Source: Cerrena zonata (lineage: Eukaryota > Basidiomycota > Agaricomycetes > Polyporales > Cerrenaceae). From it: a stretch of DNA of 64,000 nucleotides. Below the pieces are notes generated by a model. The model was not told the origin of the DNA, searched no databases, and saw only the letters and a program-made list of their open reading frames with translations. Below, one piece after another: positions 47,227 to 60,043 of this stretch. The DNA lies in the NCBI GenBank assembly GCA_038087015.1, contig JASBNA010000103.1:33391-97390 (forward strand). The letters run 5' to 3'. How positions within the stretch are numbered: the first letter of the stretch is position 1; each line of letters begins with the position of its first letter. Position numbers and translations under genes: made by a program.

Positions 47227-50200
47227 ATGTCTATCCGCAATCATCAAGGCTTGAATATGGAAGGCGGAAGCCATTGGAGGGGAGCAGAAGTCGCGTTGTG
47301 GAGAGCAAGCTTCGTTGCGAGGGAAGCTATTTTACTTGCTCCTGACAACATGTCAAAGAAAGAGGCCGACTCTTACTTTAAAGCCCTGGTAGTATTCCTT
47401 GTAGGTTTATAGATGCTAACAGTAACGAGTGATACTAATACCTGCTTAGAAATCGCAATATGCTTCTGCTATCAGTCCGGACGTAACTGATGGACGTCCC
47501 ATCCGAGTGCGGCTTCCCTATATCGTTGTGGCCTGTTTCCACGAACACAACAGGGGACTAGCTCGGAATGATACAGCCCGAAAGGTCGACTATCTGAACG
47601 TATTCGAAGTTAAAGGCGAGGTGTTGAGTAGCACTAAGAACATTTTAGTCGGGCCCCAATGTCTCGGGTGTTTTGATGACGTTATTCGTGCAGAGGACGC
47701 CTTCTGGTTGAGGCTCGGTAAGCGTTCTACATTCAACCAGTCTGCTCGTTGCTTATGTTGTGGACAGTCGAAAAATTCAACACCCGCAGAAAGAACAATG
47801 GTGGCCAAGAACTTGTATTTTCTACCAACGTACATCCGTACACACGTGCCACCGCGTGGACATATCTCTACAGTAAAGAAGATCTCTTGCAGCGTTATGC
47901 CTACATACCTGGATCACCTGCAGGGTGGGCTATCGTAGAAGATATTCATCTTGTGTGGGACCAGCCGGAGATGGTATTCAGAGCCGAAGACGCGATGGAG
48001 GTAGACAACGTGAACTCAGAAAGTCAAGAGGAGGGCAAGGAGGTACAACCCGATCTACGAAGTATGATCCTCTTTTCAGAATTAGGGTGTGTGGCTAATA
48101 TTATGTTAGAAAAACGTCCTCGTGCTTCAACTGCTAGTGAGAGGGATCAGCCATCCGTACCACAGGCAGACCTGGTAGGCGTTTCCGATTCTCCCCAGGG
48201 TAAACCAGCCATGAAGCGAGTTCGTCTCGCTCCGTCGGACGCCCAAGTTGAAGAGGTTCCCGAACCCTCATCCAGTCGAGTGACGCTGGACCACCAGAAG
48301 TATCAATCTACGGGCTCCTATGACCAGGTGCAGACCTCTCCTGCAGACCAAGAAGCCTTACCAGGGAATAAAGAAGCGCAGAGCGATCTGGAGTTGGACA
48401 ACGAGGACGATACAGAGCCATTGCATAAGGCGGATCATCAAGATCGACTAGATGAAGATCCTGAAGATAGCAAGGGTGTTGTCGAGGAACAAGGTAAAAT
48501 ATCCCAATCCTTGTTTGTTACGTTATTGCTTATTGGTCGCCTTGACCACCCTAACAGGGACAGACGATGATGAAGTGGTAGAGATACAGCCGCCGAAGGT
48601 GGAGGAGAAGAAGATGAAGAAGAAGAAGACGAAGAAGTCGAAAGCAATTATCGAGGATGAGGTGGAAGAGATAGAGCCGCCGAAGGAAAAGAGGAACTTA
48701 TTCCTCCGCGAAGATGACGAAGTTGAAGACGTAGAGCACCTCCATGTAAGCAAAGAAGTTTATGGATATTGACCCTTCTTTCTCATTTGATTCTCATTTG
48801 ATTTGTACCAGTTGGAAGGAGGGCCGAATCACAATTGGGATGAGAATAGCCTCAGTCAGTGCTACTCTACACCATGCGACGCTAACCAGGCTCTGATTCC
48901 CCTTGTTATAGCCGCCTCGTTGGCTTTCCTGGAACAGAATCCCTTCCTTAAGTCGCTTGTCGTTACTCAAATCTCGGTAAGTCCTAACCAAACACATAGG
49001 ATCTATTTCTCACCAGTCTGTAGCCTGTAGCCTGTCGCAATTGTGTCTCTGCACAACAACCCTGCATTGTCGCCTTGGCGTATTTTCATGGATGCGTGCT
49101 TTGTAAAACACGGTCTCAAGGGTGTTCCTTGTGTCCTAAGGTCGGTAAGGGTAACATGAAGGATGCTGGCTGGTGTCGCTTTATTACCATCATTCACCAT
49201 GCTGCCGCGGTCCTAGGCCTCGAGTCCGAAAAAGGACCTATTGAAGTCCTCCCCGACTACACTGGGGTTGTATTGCCCCCATTCCCTAAGAGACTCGCGC
49301 CGCTCTTGAAGCGTACCTTATCGGCGGAGAAAATTCAGGAAATTTGGAAGGATGCCTTGAGCTTCATCAAAGACCCCAATTACTACGCTGTCCCTCATTC
49401 GATGCTCAAAGCACTTAAGGACGATCGGCCGACTCGAGCACGGTGGCCGAAGCTCGGACCTAACCAAGAAGTGAGGCGCAGACTGACGGTAATATATGCG
49501 AATATCAAAACTGGACTCCTGCCACGGATCTGGGCAACAGATTACCATGATGGGTTCAGACTTACAGGCCCAAGTACCTCTCTCTTGCCAATACAGATGT
49601 CGGCCAGTAGTACTGCCAAGGAGAAAGGAAAGGCGAAGGCAATCCCTGTTCCGACAGCAAAGGGGAAGGGGAAAGCGAAAGAAATCGCAAAAGCCCCACC
49701 GGTGAAGTCCAAGGCAGGAAAGCAGGTCGCCACATCAAGCAAACCAGCCGCGTCCAAGACACACAAGCTGACACCAGTGCCATCTCACACCGAAGAGGAT
49801 GAAGGTATGTACTATTTCGTCCGATCCGGTCAGGTGTTGGTGTTGGTTCCAGTACTAAATTCGGGCCACCAATGTAGAGGAGGCAATGACCCTTGAGGAA
49901 CGCATGATGCTGGCGGCAACAGCAGGTCCATCGAATGCAGCTGCTGACCCGACTGATGCTGACTTGATAGATGTCGGATACCAATCGTCATCCCTTCCCT
50001 CGCCCGGCAACCTCATTGCGACTCTGGCAAAAGAAGAGGGGCAATCAGGACAAGGCGCCGGCGGATCCCGAGCAAGTTCAAGTTCGGGTTCCTCAGATAC
50101 ATGGCTTGCGGCATTTTATAAGGTGGGAGTCCTCCCCACTGCTAGATACATGTCTCTAACTATCGGAGAACGCTATCAAAGCCATTGGTTGAAAATATCC

Positions 50201-51115
50201 GTCATTCACTAGAGACACTCAATGCAAACTTCAATCGGGAAACAGCTCATGACGAGCGAAGCCGCCAACAGGTCCAAATAGTCTGCGACAATGTAGAGAA
50301 GCTTGTCGCCGGATGGGAAAAGAATCGGAAGACCATGAAGGGCCGGTTTGACGAACTAAAGGAGGAAGTCAAGCAGCTGTTTGGCGAACTTGAATGTGCC
50401 TTGATTATCGGCAAAACGAATACGCAGCTCCTGAAAGCCTTGTCGGTAAAGGTCGATGGTATATCTGTATCATTGGAGGTCATCAAGCAGCAGATTGCCC
50501 GTAATACACCCCCAACAACAGCGGTTCTGTCCGAAGACCAAGTCACGAGTGTCGCCCGAAGAATCGAGGAGATGGTCATTTCGAGCATCAGACAAGAGAT
50601 GCTTCCATTGCAACAAATCGCAAAGGATCTTGAGGAAAGACAGAGTATCGGTCAGCACAGTTACTCCTCTCAACAGTCTCATGACGGTGCTTCGGCAAGC
50701 CAAGTGCAGACACCCGACAAGGGTAGCCTCTCGGACTCCCGCGAAGTGGTCGTCTCTCACATTTCATCCAACAAAGGTCACGTTCAAGTTGACACTCCCG
50801 TAATCAGTTCCACACGGCGGCCCCTTGGAGCTCTAGTGCAAGATGAAGAAATAGAGAGAGATTTGTCGGATGCACATGCTCCTGCATTGCAGGTGCAAGA
50901 TGTTGATGTTGATGGACTTCGGGCGAGTGCTGACGCGAACCTCACGTTACCGGAGGATGAGGAAGCTCATGATCCCTCTTCAACGGAACCAAATGCCAAC
51001 CCGGACATTGTGATGGTACGCATTTTGTTAATTTGCGAATGTTCTAGTTTAACACTCACCGATGTAGAAGGAAGGTGAATCCGGCGAAAGTGGTGATGAC
51101 ACCGCTTCCGTCTGA
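47227..51115 (+). CDS. Large cysteine-cluster and coiled-coil cargo protein
   Basis: Nine exons (47227-47388, 47450-47717, 47768-48493, 48558-48745, 48812-48976, 49024-49804, 49878-50122, 50182-51015, 51068-51115) join in frame and give about 1,140 residues; a further in-frame 51 bp intron near 48062-48112 would create KKRPRAS. In order: an N-terminal domain (WRGAEVALWRASFVARE, later YAYIPGSPAGWAIVEDI), a long acidic and Lys-rich region (KKKKTKKSK), then a cysteine cluster C-x2-C-x7-C-x11-C-x2-C-x6-C-x2-C starting ACRNCVS and ending CSLCP at about 49030-49140. Spacing of this kind recalls fungal zinc-cluster DNA-binding modules, whose known members contact CGG triplets. A coiled coil and Ser/Gln-rich tail follow (ENIRHSLETLNANFNRETAH onwards). 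A role as DNA-binding protein of the element is inference. Confidence 0.65.
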
Positions 51116-51328
51116 CGTATGGTGGAGTTGTATGAGAACTTGGTGTAAGTTGAAACCTCCGTAATCTGTCGATCTTCCTGGCTTTGTCCGCTTTGCGACA
51201 TGAATTTTACATCTCGCCCGATATCATGTACCTTTGTTATTACCCGACTTCCTGCTACCAATACAATTCATGCTATTCAAGTCTGCTTGCAAGTCAACGA
51301 TTCTTTCTATAAAACACATAGTATTGCA
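51116..51328. other. Convergent 3' ends
   Basis: 213 bp between the stop codons of two convergent genes. Contains one exact copy of TCGCCCGA at 51214. Confidence 0.6.
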
Positions 51329-54156
51329 CTACTTCCTATGGCCTCGCCTTGACTGGGGCTTGGATGTTCGTTTTGTGGGTGATTTCCCACCCCCAACGTC
51401 TAGGACAACTCGTTTCGTCGGGGCACTCTCATCAGGGAGCTCGCCTGCAATTCGCTTGCCGTTCCTGAAGATCTCCCCTCCCTTGGTATATACCGCTCGA
51501 CCCTTGTCTTTTAACCGTCCACTCTGCCGAGAACTCTCTTCCACGGTATTGGAATTAACAGCATAGGGAAGAGCTTGTTGATCTGCTTGACTACGTCCTT
51601 TTGATGGTCGTGTGGGTAACACCACTGGGGGATCAAAGGTGCGCGACAATGCATCTGGCCGTGGTTTGGATGGCTTCGGGATCCGTCTTGGTGGGGGCAC
51701 AATGGCATCCGACTCCGCTTCTTGGGAGGCTGCATCTTTTGGATCGGTCGTTGTCGTGGATGTTGGGACTTGAGTTGAATTCTTGTCAGATGCGGTGGCT
51801 TGATATTCTCTACTTCGCTTCGGTGCCTAAATGGTTTGATATTTTCATTGTGGCTAATGTAGATATGAAAGATTTCTCACCTTTAATTTCTTCGCGGTTG
51901 GTTGCTTGGTTGCTTGCTGTCCAGATGTTCTCAGCTCGCCCGATGCGTGACCTGTCAGAGGACATCTGAGCAGTATCTTTCTGTATGGGTAATATATTCC
52001 TTACCTGTGGATCCTTTATCAAACATCTTTAAAACTGTCGTTAGCAGTTTGAGGAGCTTGTCTTCGGTTGCGAGGGTTAGACTTGATCCCTGCGCATAGT
52101 CTGGAATCTCTACCGGCTCAGCATCCTCAGGGTCACGAAGAGAAAATTGCACGTCATGAATATCCCGAAGGATCAGCCCTGATGTTAGTAGAAGGTGCTC
52201 TACATGGGGCCCTGAGTTAGCTAAGTCCTGAATTTTCTTTTCCCATAGTTTGATGTAGCTTGCCACAACGCCGCTGACAGATTTATCGCCCGATCGCTCT
52301 TCAGCTTCATCGCCCGATGGATCTCCAGCTTCATCGCCCGATTCGTGTACATGTTCTGGAAGCCACCGAGTTCGGCTTGACCACGTCGCCCATCCTGAGG
52401 AAAATCGATCTCCAGGTGGCTTACGTGCCCGCGATTCTTGCTATAAGTCCACATGTTAGATAAGTAGAAAAGGGTTATAGGATGCTTTACCTGGGACATA
52501 ACAAGCAAGGACAAAAGCTCCTGATAGGACGAATGTTGAGACAGAGATTTGAGAAATGCTGTTCTATCCTCCCACTCGCAAGAGACCGACGCTGGAGAAA
52601 GATCTTCAACAAATGTATCGACCTCTTCAATGTCCGACCTGTCCGATCCATTATCGTCCGAGTCCCATCCCTCCAGCGCCTTGTCAATCTCTATCTCCTC
52701 AAATTCAGATTCACCATCGTCCGAGTCCGAACTTGCGGCCTTCCCTTTCCCCTTCTTGGCGGATTTCGTGCGTTTCTTCTCGGTATTGTTGGATTTGGAT
52801 TTCTCCTGAGTTTTCTCTTGAGATTTCCATTCAAAGACCTTGATCGGGTGGCCTTGATTCTTGAGGTCTTGTCGAGCCAGGAGGTGGAGGATCCATGCTT
52901 TCAACATGGATTTCTCCATATCTGTAGACTTTTCCATCTTGAAATCACTGGTAATCGCGTCTCGTGGTGGCAGATATTGAGCTTCCACGTATGCTGAGAT
53001 ATTCTTGTTTATCGTTTTGTAGGGTGGCCGTTTCTCACCCGACGCTCCCTGCGATCGGGCTGATTATTTATTTGGTATCAGTATTGATGGTAGGAGATCC
53101 TATCGGATAGAATACAAACCCCAAAGAATTCTGAGGTACTCTCCAAACATTCTCCTCCAGTTATCGATGCTTGAATGAGTACTCCAACTAGGCAGCACTG
53201 GGTCGCCGGCCGAATCGAATCTTAGGACGTACTCTGACTTCTTGCTGGCCACTTTGAGGGGAGAGATTTCGCTCGGGCCTTTAACAAAGCCAACATACCC
53301 CTCCGCTTTCCATTTGAGCGACGTTGAGTCATCAAGCGACCTTAAGAATTTTGGGCCATTGTCGTCTTCGTGCCTACATCGATGCAAAGGTTCGGGTCAG
53401 TTCACCAAGACTTGTCGGCTCAATCACTTACACAGAAACCAGCTTCCTTCCTTCGATGCCTTCTCTTACCGCTATCGCAATTATTCTGGTGTTGAACATC
53501 TTAGCAGTGTCATTGATAACTTTCTTGAACTGCGACTGAAAGTTCTTGTTTGCAAAGCTACAGTAAAGATATTGAGCTTCAAGAAGCTAAGTATCGTAGG
53601 AATTTATACGCGATCTGGGTCTCCTTCGCCGCTGTCCCCTCATTCTTCTCCTTCGCCATCTTTTCATAGACTCTTTTCTCCGCAATGCTCAGTTTTTCCC
53701 ACTCCTTCTTCTCTGTCTTGTTCATGGTACTGAGCCAGAAACGATGAGAGGCATCCTCAGTTCCCAGTGCGGCCACAACCTGGGGTCGGATAAGAGATTC
53801 CCAGTTCTTATGGTGAAACTCCTTCCGAGCCGTGACTCGAATAGGCTTCGCGACCCGCTTTTTCTTGATCGACTTGTTCGATTTGTAGCGGAACCAAGCG
53901 TTCAAAGACTATCGTACTGAATTCAGGCAGGGGTCACTTTAAATCGAACAAGTGCGACACCTACTTGATTTATTGCATCAGCTTGATCGGTACCAAGCTC
54001 AAACTTTTCAGTGAGATCGTCCTGGGCAGTCTTGATCACTTTCTCGCATTCACCAGCGCTATCCTCGGTGTACAATGCGTCGATGTACGTTTCAAGGTAG
54101 TCCTCCAGAAACTCGCTTTGGACTTGTGTGAAAGTATAGCGAGGTTGCTTGGGCAT
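51329..54156 (-). CDS. Homeodomain/HMG-like element-associated protein
   Basis: Eight exons (54156-53965, 53908-53610, 53557-53432, 53373-53120, 53059-52491, 52440-52005, 51951-51881, 51826-51329) join in frame and give about 814 residues. The N-terminus has a homeodomain-like pattern: YTFTQVQSEFLEDYLETYID, then SLNAWFRYKSNKSIKKK like a recognition helix. Next comes an HMG-box-like segment (ASHRFWLSTMNKTEKKEWEK, then RVYEKMAKEKN). A middle domain (MFNTRIIAIAVREGIEGRKL, then VLPSWSTHSSIDNWRRM), an acidic Ser/Asp region, three GDEA/GDPS-like repeats of eight residues, and a basic tail with SRRGHRK follow. Proteins with such an N-terminus occur beside KDZ transposons in other mushrooms, to my recollection. 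DNA binding is inferred from the patterns. It is divergent from the TET/JBP gene. The ATG at 54156 was preferred because a TATATA lies about 80 bp before it. Confidence 0.65.
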
Positions 54157-54634
54157 GGTGATAGTGACTTGGAGAGAGGCGTTTCTACCTGAGAATGTAA
54201 GGGTAGAGGGCCCCCGGAGGGGCCCCAGGCGGTATATATGTCCCTGATCCGTTATCAAGACCCATCGACCATGGAGACGGGGATCACCCGAAAGCTACTT
54301 TGCTGCCTTCGCCTGAGGCCTAAGTCGCGGATAGAAAGTGTTGCTCATAAGAATTTGTCCCTATTTACTTTCAAAGGACACAATGTATCCTCAGGTATAG
54401 TCTCCTTTGCAGACCTCAAGAAAGTAAGACAGTCGTTACTTCCATTACCTTGGTGCGATCACTCTCGCCGATGTTCCAGCGTCTAAGTATTCCCGATGTG
54501 GTGTTGACAACAGCCGCCTACCGCTGAAGCCTGAGATCAATATGTACGCATGTGCTGGCAGACTGCCAGCACGAGATCTGTTGTAGGTGTTCTCCGAGTC
54601 CCATTCCTCCTTATTCCTCATTTCATTATTCTCA
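54157..54634. promoter_or_regulatory. Divergent promoter with a perfect GC hairpin
   Basis: 478 bp between the homeodomain/HMG-like gene (minus) and the TET/JBP gene (plus). It holds TATATA at 54233-54238, placed for the minus gene, and a perfect inverted repeat at 54208-54225, GGGCCCC-CGGA-GGGGCCC. The hairpin lies between the TATA box and the minus ATG, so it would be in that leader RNA. Confidence 0.55.
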
Positions 54635-55928
54635 ATGGATCTCAACGACTATTCCCATACTATCGCAAAGTTTATGCATGAGCAATTTCGATACTGTCTG
54701 GCTAACACTACATCACACCCTGACGTCCCAAAAAAACCAACACCGCCTGTGTCTATGGGGGAGGAATTACTACGGGCTTGCCTGTCCGTTATCGAGATGT
54801 GCATCACAGCATTTTGCAACCCAAGTAAGGGCGACATTACGTCCTCCGAAAAATGCTAACAAGGGGGTTCATTATTTAGTATATGTCAATTGGGATTATG
54901 AGGAATATTGTGCCGAATGCCGCGGTGTAAAAGTGGCACGTGGCGATAATTCTGCCAAAGAGGGTAAGCTCCGTGAGAAATGGGGACCGAAAACCCGAGG
55001 GACCATGAGGATTGATACTCCTAGAACGGTTGTAGATCGGAAAGGTATCATAATGACCTGGATCCTGCCCGAAGTCATTCCTCAAAAATACCAAGTGCGT
55101 TGTGTTTCTTATATGTAAATATGCTATACTAATCTCGTGCGAAGGAGGAAGTGTATTTAGCCACAAAGTCACTTGAAGGGACTCTTGCATCAAATCTTCG
55201 GAGCGCTCGAGATAGCACGTCTTGGAGATCATCTCCTGGACTGTTCAACCCAGATTCAGACTATATCCGAAGCGGGTTTGCAAATCTCTCTCCTGCCTGG
55301 TATATGTCTGGCCGCTCAGTGAGATTTTCCTTCTCAGCATTGAACGCTAAATCTGAGCTCATTTTAGCACAAATCGGACGAACCTCGTACGACTCCTGTC
55401 TTAAGGCAATCAATAGGAAGACTATTCCTTCACACAGCACGTGACGCATTTGCAATTATGTCGGGCGTCTTGTTTATTGTACACCCAGAGCAGTATCAGA
55501 TGGCCAGGGCTATACATATGAAGATGAGAGGAAGAGGTTGCTGTGCCGATGCTATCCGTAACTGGCCCTCTGTCCAATCAGCGCTTTCTATCATTTCCAA
55601 CCGGGAGACTCCCTTTCATCGGGACGATCAAAGCAGAATGAGTTGGTATGATATACTTATGTCTATTGGGCCATATGATAAAGCACCATTTTATCTCTCT
55701 CCTATTGGGATCCGGGTCGATAACCGTGCAGGAACAATCTGTGCATTTAGCGGTGCTGCCTTCCGGCACGGAGTTCGAAAATGTAGCCAGTCGCGCATAT
55801 CCCTCGCTTGGTATCTCAGAGAAAATATCAGAGAGGGAGAAGCTGTTGAGCCGGCGAATGCGATGAGTCAGGCTGTGTACAGAGAGCATATTGGTAGCGC
55901 CAGCCACAAAGTTTGCCTTTCGATGTAG
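54635..55928 (+). CDS. TET/JBP-type 2-oxoglutarate/Fe(II) dioxygenase
   Basis: TET/JBP enzymes oxidise 5-methylcytosine or thymine in DNA, using Fe(II) and 2-oxoglutarate. Four exons (54635-54824, 54880-55094, 55145-55318, 55368-55928) join in frame and give about 379 residues. The N-terminal part is fungal-specific, with a WDYEEYCAEC segment. The C-terminal catalytic part shows VLFIVHPEQY, SALSIISNRETPFHRDDQSR with the iron ligands His and Asp of HxD, WYDILMSIGPYDKAPFYL, GIRVDNRAGTICAFSG, AFRHGVRK with the distal iron-binding His, and RISLAWYLRENI with the candidate 2-oxoglutarate-binding Arg. All key residues are present, so it is probably active. It ends 62 bp before the KDZ transposase ATG on the same strand, the arrangement known from other Agaricomycetes. 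It may demethylate or mark the element DNA to aid expression or transposition (inference). Confidence 0.85.
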
Positions 55929-55990
55929 ACTACGTACCTGGAACTTGTACTCTACGGTACTACATTGGGTCCTTGTAAACTCTCTTTATC

Positions 55991-58900
55991 ATGCCGCGTG
56001 AAAAACGGAATAGAGAACTTGTCCTGGAGGATGCCCTGAATAATACTTATTTCGATCCCGGTCCTCGCAGCAGAAAATCAAAGAAAACCCGATACACCAA
56101 GGTTCCAGTCCCGGGCCCAGCGCATTCTCCTCGCCGACCAACCCTCAATGTTAATGAGTCCAACACTCTGTTAAACTCATTGCAGCATCCTCCCGATACG
56201 TCAGCGCCTGATATATCGGATGCAGTACATCATGCTGTTGGAAGTCTCCCAGTGAAAGGAAAGGTAACGCACAGGTTCATTTCACAATTGTACTCTATAT
56301 TGATTGATGTGTTCCAGTCACCAAATGATTACATGCGAGAATACGTCGAGTCTAGGCAAGACATCCTATATGACATTGTCGCAAGAGATGCACCACCCTC
56401 CGTTCAGAAATGTCTTTCTTGCCATTCGATTAATCCCGCGAGGTCGATGCAGTGGAGGTGTCACAGTTGCTTCGGAGAACCAGTATTTTGCACTATCTGT
56501 CTCTGCGACTCTCATCAACGACAACCATTTCATCGTATATCGTGCTGGAATGAAAACTATTTTTATCCCTCAACTCTGCACGATGCGGGCCTTACCCTCA
56601 ATCTCGGACACGGTGGATCATTGTGTCCAGAATATGGATCGCGTCACCAAGGACTACCTGAGCGGACCCACCGCCCCTCCCAAGACATTGAGAATACTCA
56701 TCACTCGCCCGATATCAATGGAAATACCTCGCCCGAAGGTCCACCCATCAGTCGTACCATACCGATGGTCGATGGCACCCCAATATCAATTCCAACCCCA
56801 GAGCCAATCCCATCCAGATTTTGGGAATACGAAGATTCCAATTTGTATGAAACCTCCCCTTTGCAGCTTCCCCCTTCTCTCCCTGTGCAACCGTTGTCAC
56901 AGACGCCTCCTGTTCCTCCATTACAGCAATCCAGTCGATCAACCACCCCACCGGTTTCATCTCCACCGCCTCCAAGATCATCGCCCGAACCCATCTTTCA
57001 TCAAGTGCGTCCGACTCGCTATCGGATTCGGAGTCGGCTCGTCGAAATTGTCACAGACGAGGATCCTTTCTATCAAGGATCGAGCGAGGACGAGGGAGAA
57101 GAACCTGCTCCTGTTCAAAATACAAGTATCGCACTGAAGTCACAGCGTACCGACCAATCATATGACAAATTTCAATGTCCTCTTATGACTATCGTCGATA
57201 TGACAGGCGTTCACAAACTGAGAGTCAGATTTTGTCGGTGTCATTCTCTCACAACCAATCCCTTACATAAACAACTTCAATTGATGGGTCTCTTTCCTGC
57301 ATCTCGGAAAAAGACACGGACAGCGTTTACCTTTGGTCTTCTTGAGCACTTTGACATCTCCAATTTGGAGGGCAAGGTCTCCGCGTATACATACTATAAC
57401 TGTCTTATTCGCTTGACCTCCAACGTCTTTCCGAAGACAGTTCCAAATAGGTATCGGGAACTGATGAGAGCATCTCGTCAATGGAGAGATTTAATGTTGC
57501 GACGCCGTGCAGGGCATCCCTTTGTTATCCCAGACGCTGAAATATCGCCCGGTGGCCTTGCCCTATTCTGTCCGACATGTCCCCAACCGGGTGTCAATTT
57601 ACCGGAGAACTGGAAAGATGACCCGAAACAGTAAGACAATGTTTTCCGTCTTTGTTGCTAGTCTGACACTTAAATAAGGTGGAAATATATGCCCACATTA
57701 CTTGCCGATGGCAACTTCAAGCAAGACCACCTCGCCATGAAAAATGGTTTTGATGATGTCGCTCTGAACGATGGCCTGGCATACATGGTCTCCCGAAAGC
57801 GTTTTGATGCCTATATTACAGAGGCTCCTATAGTAAAGGCCCTGGTAAGATTATCACTGAGTCCAGTCCCTCCTTCAACGATGTTAACTCGATCCTAGTC
57901 ATCAACATGCCACGAGCATCGTGCTGTCAGCCAACAAAACCACACGCAGGCACATTTGGACGTCACTGGAATAGGGGCAATTGCATGTGGTAGACATGGT
58001 TGTTTCTACCCTAACAGCATTGTGAATTTTCGAAAAGGAGAGGGGTAAGGCTATTCCAAAACTTTTGTTGTATTTGGACTAAGATGCGTATATATCCAGC
58101 CAACGTTATATGGATTATGCCTTTGTCAACGCCATAAATTACATCGCTGGCCTTAGTATGGTCATGATGATCTATGATATCATGTGCCAGTACTTCCTCA
58201 ACTTCAAAAGACGGGTATCTAGCGTTAGCAACTATCTATCACTGCCTCCTAACATCGAAATCAAGAAGGCTATCGGCCTCTTTCACGTCCATGGCCATGT
58301 GAAGCAATGTTTTGCAAGGTATGCTCCGACATTTATTAGAGGAGCTGGAATGCTGGTGGGCGAGATCATCGAAACCCTCTGGAATCCCTTGAATCATACC
58401 GCAAGTAGTGCGCGAGCAATGTCATGGCACCATAGGCAGGAGTACATTGACACACATGTCGGCGATTCCAACTGGAAGAAATTGATCAATATGGGTACGT
58501 TCCTATATATTTTGTTATCATCAGCCATCTCAGAGCTAGTGCAGTACCCACGTTATTCAAGAATTGGGAATTAGCCGTCAAACAAGTACACGCATCGACG
58601 GCATATTTTGAGGCGCTTTGCGAGACCGTCGGCCCAGAGAATACTCGAAGATGGACTGAGCTCGAAGAAAAGCTACAAGTCGAGCGTGAGAACGATATCT
58701 CGGTCATGGACAACTTTGATATCTCGGATGAGAAAGGTATGTTGTACGATTCTCGGATACTTTGACCAATATTCAGTGCATCGCAGAGCTCGGAAAGGCA
58801 GCCACTGCAGGCCTGTGGATTCGAAAGGAAATTGACCCCATGAACGGAATACTTCCAGGTTCAGCAAAGTGGATATCGTCGGGTATACAGATCTCTGAAG

Positions 58901-60043
58901 AACAGTAGGCAGCATTCATATATTTTTAATGAAAATATTAATATTTCCCCAAGAATGGAACTCGCCATGGACATTCGCAAGTCGGGCAGCCGTCCTTCGC
59001 CCGACCGCCAGTCCGCGATACATGACAAGCGTGTTAAGCTTCAGAAGCGCATTGATGAATTTCATAGGAGTTCAAACATATATCTCCCGCCTGCTAACGA
59101 CGACTCTATCATACCCATAGACCCCCGCGAAGACTCTGACTGGGAGCTTGATGATGAAGGAGAGCTTGTCGTTCCAGGAAGCTACCCAGAGGATGTTGAG
59201 TTGGATCCAGGCATTGTCGATTTGCCCAACAGCTCCCTTCCGGCTGAAAAACAGACGCTCCTCCTTCCCTCCGCTTTCGGGCGGGGGGAATGCGCTGGAC
59301 GTTTAAAGGATATCGCAAAAGTAGAGCTTGCAATCAGGACAGGACAGGCCAACGATACTTTACACGCTCTACGCCTTGCGATTGGACAAAAATCATTTGT
59401 ATTTCGAAATAAGGTTCGCAAAGGACATACGAATCCCAACTCTGGCTACCATGACCGTCTAAGAAGCTATGCGGAGGTGCAGACGATCGGAGGAACAATT
59501 GATTACCTTGCAAAGGTGTATATGTCTGCACACAAGGCTATGATATCCCTCAATGCATCCGATGAGACAATGTCAAAATATCAAGTATTACACAAATCGG
59601 ATGTCGGAGCGAACACCGCGATTGTCGATTTTAACGCAGCCGGACAGCGGAATGCAACGCTGTCCTGGATATGGCAACGTCACCACTCAGCCACAGAGGA
59701 CCCAGTCTGGATACAGGAATGTACGTTTCTCATTCCTGCTACTTACCATCAGCTGTATATTGAACTCCCGAATATAGTGTATCGGGTCAACTGGCTTCGG
59801 GCGAAGTGTCGAAAAGATCGGTGGGATGAAGAATTGGAATTGATAAAATCGGAGCTGCATTGGACAAAGCTCTATTATCAACGCAAATCATCCCAATGGA
59901 ATGGGTATGCGCATGCTACTGACGACGCTATCGCCGCCCACAGGCATTATGCACTGAGACAAGCAAACACCTGGAGCCTGCTGGAAAGCCAAGCAAACAA
60001 CGCACTAGAGATAGTATCCCCTTCGTCCCTCAACATACTCTAG
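55991..60043 (+). CDS. KDZ transposase with cysteine cluster
   Basis: Eight exons (55991-57630, 57679-57844, 57899-58044, 58100-58494, 58545-58736, 58787-58904, 58954-59720, 59778-60043) join in frame and give about 1,229 residues. Features in order: a basic N-terminus; a zinc-binding cysteine cluster (CLSCHSINPARSMQWRCHSC, then FCTICLCDSHQRQPFHRISC) as in the CxC2-like domain of KDZ proteins; a Pro/Ser-rich linker; the KDZ core with FRKCxCH-like VRFCRCHS, QLQLMGLFPASRKKTRTAFT, ADGNFKQDH (first catalytic Asp), HLDVTGIGAIACGRHGCFYP, IYDIMCQYF (second Asp), HVHGHVKQCFARYAPTF, GAGMLVGEIIETLWNPLN (candidate catalytic Glu) and MSWHHRQEYID; then LWIRKEIDP, SGIQISEEQ and LSWIWQRHH. No stop or frameshift is visible, so the element may be autonomous. 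Start: first ATG after the dioxygenase, followed by basic MPREKRNRE. Confidence 0.9.

Noticed and set aside
48438..48753. Poly-Ser and poly-Phe frames on the minus strand
   Set aside because: Antisense of the Lys/Glu-rich exon of the gene at 47227-51115.
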